From CAYMUL01 sp964393605 (GTDB taxonomy: Bacteria; Bacteroidota; Ignavibacteria; Ignavibacteriales; Ignavibacteriaceae), in NCBI GenBank assembly GCA_964393605.1, contig CAYMUL010000008.1:78607-142606 (forward strand): a stretch of DNA of 64,000 nucleotides. The letters are read 5' to 3'. Under the pieces are notes generated by a model. The model saw nothing but the letters and a program-made list of their open reading frames with translations, had not been told where the DNA came from and made no database searches. The position numbers and the translations under genes are program-made. This document shows positions 26,969-33,195 of this stretch, one piece after another (the stretch's first letter is position 1; every line of letters starts with the position of its first letter).

Positions 26969-27682
26969 ATGAGTTCATCGAGTAACATCTGGATTACAGG
27001 CGCATCATCCGGCATTGGTAGAGCCGCGGCAATCGAATTTGCAAAAACCGGTTGCAATATTTTCGCTTCTTCACGGAGAGTAATTGAATTGGAGCGACTC
27101 AAAAAAGATCTTAACAAAGAAAAACTTGATATTAATATTCTCCCGTGTAATGTTGCCTCGCGGCAGAATGTTGAACAAGTTGTGAAATCTATTTTAGCTT
27201 CACAAAAAAAAATTGATTGTCTTATTAACAATGCAGGCATCACTTCATTTAAAAAAGCAACCGAGAATTCTATAAATGAAATTGAGGAAATAATTCATAC
27301 AAACCTTCTCGGCGCGATATATGCGATTAAATCTGTAATACCTTCGATGATTGAGAGGGGAGACGGGATGATAATTAATGTTCTTTCGGTTGTTGCAAAA
27401 AAAGTCTTCGCCGGAAGTAGTGCATATACAGCATCGAAACTTGGATTGCTCGGTTATACGAATGCGTTATGTGAAGAATTGCGAGAACACAACATTCGCG
27501 TTATCAATATTCTGCCCGGTGCTACCGATACGCCGATGTGGTCTCAAGATTTACGAAAAAAATATAATGAAAGAATGATGCCCGCAGAAGCAATTGCAAG
27601 AACCATCGTGAGAACATTTTTTGAGAGGGATAATTTAGTTGCGGAGGAGATTGTGTTGCGTCCCGTTCAGGGAGATTTATAA
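26969..27682 (+). CDS. SDR-family oxidoreductase, probable sepiapterin-reductase-like
   Basis: The 237-residue classical short-chain dehydrogenase has the nucleotide-binding TGASSGIG motif (about residues 10-17), NNAG (about 87), and the catalytic serine near VLSVVAK with the Tyr-x-x-x-Lys at YTASK (about 154-158). The Arg pair in SSRRV after strand 2 favours NADPH. Alone it could be a generic SDR. As the last gene of phhA-prx-rhodanese-bcp-PTPS-folE, the reduction of 6-pyruvoyl-tetrahydropterin to a tetrahydrobiopterin isomer is the best fit. Green sulfur bacteria are known to use such an SDR for this step. Substrate assignment is therefore contextual. Confidence 0.85.
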   Translation: MSSSSNIWITGASSGIGRAAAIEFAKTGCNIFASSRRVIELERLKKDLNKEKLDINILPCNVASRQNVEQVVKSILASQKKIDCLINNAGITSFKKATENSINEIEEIIHTNLLGAIYAIKSVIPSMIERGDGMIINVLSVVAKKVFAGSSAYTASKLGLLGYTNALCEELREHNIRVINILPGATDTPMWSQDLRKKYNERMMPAEAIARTIVRTFFERDNLVAEEIVLRPVQGDL

Positions 27683-27718
27683 AAAAAAAAGACTGCACCG
27701 AGTAATCAATGCAGTCTT
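27681..27718 (-). terminator. Intrinsic terminator downstream of the Spy-like gene
   Basis: AAGACTGCA (27689-27697) pairs perfectly with TGCAGTCTT (27710-27718) around a 12-nt loop. Read on the minus strand it is followed by a run of ten or more T residues. It therefore terminates the leftward Spy-like gene, 18 bp after its stop. It may also block rightward read-through from the pterin operon, though the plus strand lacks a T-run. Confidence 0.85.
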
Positions 27719-27735
27719 GTGCGTGCTGTGTGGAT

Positions 27736-28206
27736 TTACCAGGGACAAAAAGTTCCCCGGTGAAAAGATCTATTCCGTTTCATATGATTCTTTCTCATTG
27801 GACGAAAATCATCGCGCATATCATCTTTTAATTCAGCCAATTTGGTTCGTTGTTCTGAAGTTAAAATGTCGCGCATATCCATTCTGTGGTTTGCCCATGA
27901 ATCGCCGATTTTAGTTCGTGCGGTTTGAACTTTTTTGTGAGCTGATAAAAAATCATTTCTCGAATAGTTACCATCATTCGTTAATTGCTTTAAATCGAGT
28001 TGAGCTTTTTCGAGTTCCGATTTTAAATCAACCATCTCTTTTTGGTGCTTGATTCTCATATCATCAAATTTATTTTCTTGTTCTTCGGTAAGATTTAATT
28101 TGTCAAAGATGTAACCTTTACCGAAGCCTCTGCCGGGCTGTGCAGAGGAAAACGTTGCAAATAAAAGAGTGAATAACAATGCCGAGAATACAATTTTATT
28201 TTTCAT
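27736..28206 (-). CDS. Periplasmic Spy/CpxP/LTXXQ-like protein
   Basis: The 156-residue secreted protein has an N-terminal signal peptide (MKNKIVFSALLFTLLFATFSS with cleavage after SAQ). The mature part is helical and charged. Two LTxxQ-type motifs are visible as LNLTEEQENKFDDMR and ILTSEQRTKLAELKD, the hallmark of the Spy/CpxP/heavy-metal-resistance superfamily (PF13801/PF07813). Such proteins act as periplasmic chaperones or envelope-stress and metal sensors. It is divergent from an ECF sigma gene whose operon ends with a similar protein. A strong terminator follows. Confidence 0.85.
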   Translation of the reverse strand: MKNKIVFSALLFTLLFATFSSAQPGRGFGKGYIFDKLNLTEEQENKFDDMRIKHQKEMVDLKSELEKAQLDLKQLTNDGNYSRNDFLSAHKKVQTARTKIGDSWANHRMDMRDILTSEQRTKLAELKDDMRDDFRPMRKNHMKRNRSFHRGTFCPW

Positions 28207-28367
28207 TTGTTTATCCTTTTTAATTAATGTTTTTGAATTTGAATTATTGACAACTTCGTTTGCGAGTTGGTTTAATATTTGGTAAGGAATTAAATTTCAC
28301 CACGGTAAAAAATATTTTAAACCGCTCAAATCAATATTATGTCTATCAATCGTAATACAATGGTTTA

Positions 28368-28922
28368 ATGCAAAGCAATACAGAAGATTTTGAATTAGTA
28401 AAAAAATTTATCGACGGTGATCAAAGCGCATTCAATAAAATTGTTGGGAAGTATCAGCAAAAGATTTATTGGGTCGCACGCAGAATGACCGGAAATCACC
28501 TCGATGCCGATGATGTGGTTCAAGAAGTACTTTTAGTTATTTATGACAAACTAAAATATTTTGAGTTCCGTTCATCTTTATTTACATGGATTTACAAAAT
28601 TGTTTCTACGAGAAGTATTAATAATATTAACAGAAGAAAACTCAAAACCTTTTTCTTTATCGATGAACATGAGAATTTTGATTTGAAGAGCAACGATGAC
28701 TTTGTAACTCAATTGGAGAACAGAGAGAAAATAAAAAAAATTGAGCAACTGCTTCAAAAAATTCCTCCCAAACAAAGAGAGGTTTTTGTTTATAGAAATT
28801 TTGAACAACTCAGCTATGATGAAATTGCTGAAATTACAGGTAAAAGTGTCGGTGCATTGAAAGCAAATTATTTTCATGCATTGGATAAACTCACAAAATT
28901 TATGGAAAAAGAAGATGAATAA
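28368..28922 (+). CDS. ECF-type RNA polymerase sigma factor
   Basis: The 184-residue sigma-70-family protein of the extracytoplasmic-function group has region 2 in residues 18-85 (FNKIVGKYQQKIYWVARRMTG, DADDVVQEVLLVIYDKL, SLFTWIYKIV). Region 4 lies in residues 125-180 (LLQKIPPKQREVFVYRNFEQLSYDEIAEITGKSVGALKA). An acidic linker (DEHENFDLKSNDD) separates them. It overlaps by 8 bp with the downstream gene, a membrane-anchored likely anti-sigma factor. Envelope stress or metal sensing is plausible from the Spy-like neighbours on both sides. Confidence 0.94.
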   Translation: MQSNTEDFELVKKFIDGDQSAFNKIVGKYQQKIYWVARRMTGNHLDADDVVQEVLLVIYDKLKYFEFRSSLFTWIYKIVSTRSINNINRRKLKTFFFIDEHENFDLKSNDDFVTQLENREKIKKIEQLLQKIPPKQREVFVYRNFEQLSYDEIAEITGKSVGALKANYFHALDKLTKFMEKEDE

Positions 28923-29514
28923 ATATAGAATCAACATTATGCGTTTCCTCGATGGCGATATGTCTTCCAACGAAAAACAGATTTTCGAGAATGAATTACA
29001 AATGAATTCAGACCTCAAAAGAGAATACGAAAGAATCCGGCGAACGTTTGAGTTTTTTAATCCCAAATCGTTAGACCTCAATTCACACTACTATCAAACA
29101 ATTCTTCCGAGATTTCATGACAGAAGAATTGGAGGGATGAAAACTGAAGTTCCGTTCATTAAAAAATTTGCTTTCAATTTCTTACCGGCGGTTATAGTTT
29201 TGATTGTTACTTATATCGGTTTTTCAAACATCGCTGTAAATAACCAAACTGCAGATGAATTCCTCTCTCAAAATCGTAACTCCATTGCGAGCGAATTGAG
29301 CGATGAAGAAATTATGATTCGCTACGGTCAAACTGCGGATATTATTGAATCTAAAATTGCCGAAGAAAAACTTGACAAAGAATTTTCTACTTTATTTTCG
29401 GATACTGATTCCGAATTGTATTTATTCAACTCTTCATTGACAGAACTTTCATCACTCTTTGAAAACTTGAGCGATGATGAATATGAAGAATTAATTAGTT
29501 CTATTGATATTTAA
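28915..29514 (+). CDS. Putative anti-sigma factor (single membrane span)
   Basis: The 199-residue protein has a short cytoplasmic N-terminal part (MNKYRINIMRFLDGDMSSNEKQIFENELQMN) like the dimerising zf-HC2-type anti-sigma segments but without zinc ligands. One transmembrane helix follows (FNFLPAVIVLIVTYIGFSNIAV, about residues 85-106), then an acidic periplasmic domain. The ATG at 28915 overlaps the sigma gene by 8 bp, and a longer start would overlap it by 47 bp, so the ATG is preferred. Gene order sigma then membrane protein then Spy-like sensor is that of CnrYXH-like and ZraP-like modules. The assignment rests on position and topology. Confidence 0.75.
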   Translation: MNKYRINIMRFLDGDMSSNEKQIFENELQMNSDLKREYERIRRTFEFFNPKSLDLNSHYYQTILPRFHDRRIGGMKTEVPFIKKFAFNFLPAVIVLIVTYIGFSNIAVNNQTADEFLSQNRNSIASELSDEEIMIRYGQTADIIESKIAEEKLDKEFSTLFSDTDSELYLFNSSLTELSSLFENLSDDEYEELISSIDI

Positions 29515-29528
29515 ATTTTAAGGATGAT

Positions 29529-30005
29529 ATGATGAAAAATTATTTGAAGATTTTAATCACGCTTTTTCTTGCGTTGAATCTCAATTCTTTTGCGCAAAGA
29601 ATGAACATGAATGACGATGAACGACCGAAACGCCTTGAACAATTCGAACGCATGAAACTTCTTGAAGTTTTAAATATGGAAGAGGAGATTGCCGTAAAAT
29701 TTTTTACGCGGCGAAAAGAATACAAGGAGAATCTTCGTCTTGTTCACAAAAAAATTGAGGATGTGAGTAAAAAACTTGAAGACTTGATTGATGACTCGAA
29801 AAACCAAAAAGATGAAATTCAAAAACAGATTGATTTCTACTATTCGTACGAACAACAAATACTAAAATTGAGACAAGATTTCAAAGATTCTGTTCGAGAA
29901 TTACTAACCGATGAGCAAATTGCTAAATATGTAATTTTCGAAATAAGATTCCCCCGCGAAATACAAAAACTTCTTTTCGAAAACAGAAAAGGAATGCGCC
30001 CTTAA
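29529..30005 (+). CDS. Secreted coiled-coil Spy/ZraP-like protein
   Basis: The 158-residue protein begins with a signal peptide (MKNYLKILITLFLALNLNS, cleavage after FAQ). The mature part is highly charged and alpha-helical, with motifs LNMEEEIAVKFFTRRKEYKE and ELLTDEQIAKYVIFEIRF resembling the paired LTxxQ helices of Spy-type proteins. Two adjacent ATGs exist. The second (29532) has the better spacing from the AGGA ribosome site, so either start is possible. It is the third gene of the sigma operon, 14 bp after the anti-sigma gene. It probably senses periplasmic stress or metal and works with the anti-sigma factor, by analogy with CnrX. Confidence 0.75.
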   Translation: MMKNYLKILITLFLALNLNSFAQRMNMNDDERPKRLEQFERMKLLEVLNMEEEIAVKFFTRRKEYKENLRLVHKKIEDVSKKLEDLIDDSKNQKDEIQKQIDFYYSYEQQILKLRQDFKDSVRELLTDEQIAKYVIFEIRFPREIQKLLFENRKGMRP

Positions 30006-30066
30006 ACAAAGCGATTTTATTCTTGCATTTCTGAATTTACGAACATAACTTTGCAACGTTTTTTTT

Positions 30067-30151
30067 GCGGAAGTGGCGGAACTGGTAGACGCGCACGTTT
30101 GAGGGGCGTGTACAGCAATGTGTACGGGTTCAAGTCCCGTCTTCCGCACCA
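30067..30151 (+). tRNA. tRNA-Leu (GAG)
   Basis: The class II tRNA has acceptor stem GCGGAAG (30067-30073) pairing with CTTCCGC (30141-30147), discriminator A and an encoded CCA (30149-30151). The anticodon arm is CACGT-TTGAGGG-GCGTG, giving anticodon GAG at 30101-30103. A long variable arm (TACAGCAATGTGTA region) and a GGTTCAAGTCC T-arm confirm leucine type. Confidence 0.97.
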
Positions 30152-30179
30152 TTTTTAATGCTCAACTTAAAGGAAAGTC

Positions 30180-30938
30180 ATGTTAAAAAAGACTTCAAAT
30201 ACTTTAATGCTACTTCTGTTTTTCGGATTTAATCTTTTAGCACAAGATATGGACCCGGATGCGGCTAAAGCATTCAACTCCGGTAACGTTAAAATGAAAG
30301 CCGGAGATTATCAAGGTGCCATCGCAGAGTATGATGTCGCGCTTGCAAAAAGCAAAGATTATAGAATTTATTACCAAAAAGGAATCGCCCTCAAAAAACT
30401 AAATAAGTTGGATGAGTCGGTTGCCACTCTCAAATCTTGTATCGAGCAAAATCCAAAATTTGATCTCGCATATAATGCTCTCGGCGGTTCATATTTTTCT
30501 TTGAACCAAATGGAATTGGCAATAGAAAATTTTCAAAAAGTTCTCGAGTTCTCCACTAACAATTCAGTGAAGGCAAAAGTTAAGGAATATATTTCCCGCT
30601 CCTATGCTAAGTTAGGGCAGAATGCTTTAAACGATGGCAATATTGAACAAGCATTATCTCATTTACTTAAGTCGGTTGAGAACCACAATTTTGACGCGGC
30701 TTATCTTTCGCTTGCAAGAGCATACAGCGAACTCGCAGAGTGGGATAAAGTAATTTCCGCTTGCGAAAACGCCATCAAGTATAAATCCTCAATCTCGAAA
30801 GGTGGACCTTACTACTACATGGGTATGGCTTACAAAAATAAGAGTGATGTTACAAAAGCAAAGGAAAATTTTAATCTCGCTAAAGCTGATCCCTCTTATA
30901 AAAAACTTGCCGAATATGAACTTGATTCTCTAAAATAA
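30180..30938 (+). CDS. Secreted tetratricopeptide-repeat protein
   Basis: The 252-residue protein has a signal peptide (MLKKTSNTLMLLLFFGFNLLA, cleavage near AQD). Six or so TPR units follow, for example AFNSGNVKMKAGDYQGAIAEY, IYYQKGIALKKLNKLDESVAT, AYNALGGSYFSLNQMELAIEN and YYYMGMAYKNKSDVTKAKEN. It is probably periplasmic and may scaffold envelope proteins; no catalytic domain is seen. It follows the tRNA-Leu gene by 28 bp and ends before a strong intrinsic terminator, so it may be read in the tRNA transcript or have its own weak promoter. Confidence 0.85.
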   Translation: MLKKTSNTLMLLLFFGFNLLAQDMDPDAAKAFNSGNVKMKAGDYQGAIAEYDVALAKSKDYRIYYQKGIALKKLNKLDESVATLKSCIEQNPKFDLAYNALGGSYFSLNQMELAIENFQKVLEFSTNNSVKAKVKEYISRSYAKLGQNALNDGNIEQALSHLLKSVENHNFDAAYLSLARAYSELAEWDKVISACENAIKYKSSISKGGPYYYMGMAYKNKSDVTKAKENFNLAKADPSYKKLAEYELDSLK

Positions 30939-30981
30939 TTTTAGAATCAGTTTTCATAATTTTTATTTTTGTTTCATGGAA

Positions 30982-31018
30982 AGAATCTTTTGTTGAATAA
31001 ACTAAAGATTCTTTTTTT
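30982..31018 (+). terminator. Intrinsic terminator after the TPR gene
   Basis: AGAATCTTT (30982-30990) pairs with AAAGATTCT (31004-31012) over nine base pairs, with a 13-nt loop, and runs directly into seven T residues. It lies 44 bp after the TPR stop codon. Confidence 0.8.
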
Positions 31019-31090
31019 ATTTTGTACCCAACTTAATTTTGTTAATTCTTCAAACCATGATTTCTTTGAGCTACTATAATTTGAGAATTT

Positions 31091-31720
31091 GTGCCAAAAA
31101 AAAATACTGACATACTAACTTTTGACAAACCGAAAAGTCTTTTGATATTTCTCTCTACGTTTGTATCGGTTAAGCGAGATTATGATTATCTCCGTAAGTT
31201 AATTCGCATTGCTGATCAACTTTCAGTACCACTCGATGTAATTTATGAATCTCTACTTCAAACTTATCTTTTCGCCGGATTTCCTTCTGCGTTGAACTCA
31301 CTTCAAATTCTTAATTTCAAAGGTGAAGGGAAAGTTATATCAATACAAACTGAAATACTTAGAAAATTTGGATTGAAAAATTTCAAAAAAGTGTACGGAA
31401 ACAAAACTGAAAAACTTCTACAAAAGGTTGAAAGGTTTTCAAAAGATTTAGCAGATTGGATGATAATTGAGGGCTACGGAAAAGTTTATTCACGTGATAC
31501 ACTAAATTTTGCCGAGCGAGAACTTTGCGCGGTCGCTTCACTTATTCCGCTTCGGTTTGATGACCAACTAATTTCTCATTTTCATGGATTAGTAAAATCA
31601 AAATTCAATATTGAATTCCTTCATGAATTCTTACATGTTTTGCGATTCATCGGTTACAAATCTGATAGCGATTATGCTATTCAACTTTTTGAGAAAGTGG
31701 CGGTGAAAAAAAGAAAATGA
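31091..31720 (+). CDS. Hypothetical protein, 209 aa
   Basis: No family is recognised. The protein is soluble, without signal peptide or membrane helix. It is predominantly helical with hydrophobic segments (LLIFLSTFVSVKRDYDYLRKLIRIADQL, ELCAVASLIPLRFDDQLISHFHG, FLHEFLHVLRFIGYKSDSDYA). The segment SALNSLQILNFKGEGK and the overall pattern are reminiscent of carboxymuconolactone-decarboxylase-like helical bundles, but the catalytic Cys-x-x-Cys-His is absent, so no function is proposed. The start is GTG at 31091; an in-frame ATG only occurs much later. Its stop overlaps by 4 bp with the following kinase-like gene, so it heads an operon with the lipid-kinase fusion and the large TPR/OMP genes. Confidence 0.7.
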   Translation: MPKKNTDILTFDKPKSLLIFLSTFVSVKRDYDYLRKLIRIADQLSVPLDVIYESLLQTYLFAGFPSALNSLQILNFKGEGKVISIQTEILRKFGLKNFKKVYGNKTEKLLQKVERFSKDLADWMIIEGYGKVYSRDTLNFAERELCAVASLIPLRFDDQLISHFHGLVKSKFNIEFLHEFLHVLRFIGYKSDSDYAIQLFEKVAVKKRK

Positions 31721-33195
31721 AGATCTTCATTGCCGTTGCAATCATTTCAGCTTTATTTATACTTATCGAATTTCTTAGCCGAAAATCTATCATTGAAAAA
31801 GAGTTCGGAAGAAAAATGCTGCATCTCTTTTCGGCATTGGTCGCAGTTTTCTCACCGTACTTAGTTGAGCAGAAAATCTATCTCGTCGTAACGGGAATCA
31901 ATTTATCGATCATAACCGTAATACTTTTAAAAAAGAATTTACTTCCGGCGATTGATAGCCGCGAACGAAAAAGTTGGGGAATTTTTTATTTTACGCTCGC
32001 TTACACACTATTAGTAATAATTCTCCCGTACGAAAAACTTTGGGTGATGCAAATTACTTTTCTCATACTTGGTTTATCGGATTCAATCGCGGCAATTATT
32101 GGTTTATCATTCGGGAAAAAATATTTTTATTTAACGAGAGATAAAAAATCAGCTGCGGGCTCTTCGGCATTTTTTATTACAACAATAGTTATTTTTTTCT
32201 CGACAAGAATAGAAGTTGTCTCTCTGTTCTTATTTGGGATAACTTTTCCACAGCTAAATTTGCATGATTTAATTGCCGCGGGAATATTCTTTTCAATAAT
32301 TCTCACAGCAGTCGAAGCAATCTCTTCCGGCGGTAGCGATAATTTACTTATCACAATATTCGCGGCACCTTTAGTCTACTTATTCTTCTCGTCAAATTAT
32401 TTTGGAATAGACTTCTCCATAATTTTATTATCGATACCGTTGGCAATCGGCGCGGCAGTTTTATCTCATCGATTTCGTTTTCTAACGCTCGATGGTAGTG
32501 CGGCGATGCTCGTTTTGGCACTGCTTTTATTTGGTCTCGGCGGTATAAAGTGGACTTTGCCAATCTTGTTTTTTTTCATTTCTTCAAGTCTTTTTTCAAA
32601 ATTGAAAAAAAATATTGCAGCACATGGCAATTCAAAATCTAAAACGAAAAGTGAATCAAGAAACTATATGCAGGTGATATCAAATGGCGGAATCGGTGCA
32701 GTTTTAGTTTTGATAAATTTTTTCACACAATCTGAACTTTGGTTTTATATTTTCGTCATAATTGTTGCAGTTGCTTGCGCGGATACGTGGGCAACAGAAT
32801 TCGGAACAAGATTCGGAAAAAATACTATTAGCATTATTTCATTTAAAAGAATTCAAGCGGGAATTAGCGGAGGTATCTCATTTGCGGGAACTGTCGCCGC
32901 CTTCGCCGGGAGTTATTCTGTTGCATTAATTTCCTCTTACTTTATCTATGACGCAAGGATTATCTTTGTCGTAGTTATGTTTGGATTTTTTGGTTCTATC
33001 ATCGATAGCATTCTCGGCGCAACAATTCAAGCTAAGTATGAATGCATGAATTGCAATCTCGTTGTCGAAAAAAAAATGCACTGCGACGCCAACGGCAAGT
33101 TATTGAGTGGTTTTCATTCAGTCAATAATGACTCCGTAAATTTTCTATCGGGCTTCATTTCCGCAATAATTTTTCTTTTTGTTTTTCTTAATTGA
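31717..33195 (+). CDS. Fusion of polyprenol/phytol-kinase-like and DUF92 (VTE6-like) domains
   Basis: The 492-residue polytopic membrane protein has two parts. Residues 1 to about 215 resemble CTP-dependent dolichol/phytol kinases of the phosphatidate-cytidylyltransferase superfamily: EFGRKMLHLFSALVAVF, LGLSDSIAAIIGLSFGKKYF, KKSAAGSSAFF and VEAISSGGSDNLLI. Residues about 230-492 are a DUF92 domain (LTLDGSAAMLVLA, ADTWATEFGTRFGKN, GISGGISFAGTVAAF). Plant DUF92 protein VTE6 phosphorylates phytyl phosphate to the diphosphate, and VTE5 makes the monophosphate. The fusion could therefore carry out two successive phosphorylations of a prenol. This is inference from the plant homologues. It overlaps neighbours by 4 bp and 1 bp. 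Confidence 0.85.
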   Translation: MKIFIAVAIISALFILIEFLSRKSIIEKEFGRKMLHLFSALVAVFSPYLVEQKIYLVVTGINLSIITVILLKKNLLPAIDSRERKSWGIFYFTLAYTLLVIILPYEKLWVMQITFLILGLSDSIAAIIGLSFGKKYFYLTRDKKSAAGSSAFFITTIVIFFSTRIEVVSLFLFGITFPQLNLHDLIAAGIFFSIILTAVEAISSGGSDNLLITIFAAPLVYLFFSSNYFGIDFSIILLSIPLAIGAAVLSHRFRFLTLDGSAAMLVLALLLFGLGGIKWTLPILFFFISSSLFSKLKKNIAAHGNSKSKTKSESRNYMQVISNGGIGAVLVLINFFTQSELWFYIFVIIVAVACADTWATEFGTRFGKNTISIISFKRIQAGISGGISFAGTVAAFAGSYSVALISSYFIYDARIIFVVVMFGFFGSIIDSILGATIQAKYECMNCNLVVEKKMHCDANGKLLSGFHSVNNDSVNFLSGFISAIIFLFVFLN

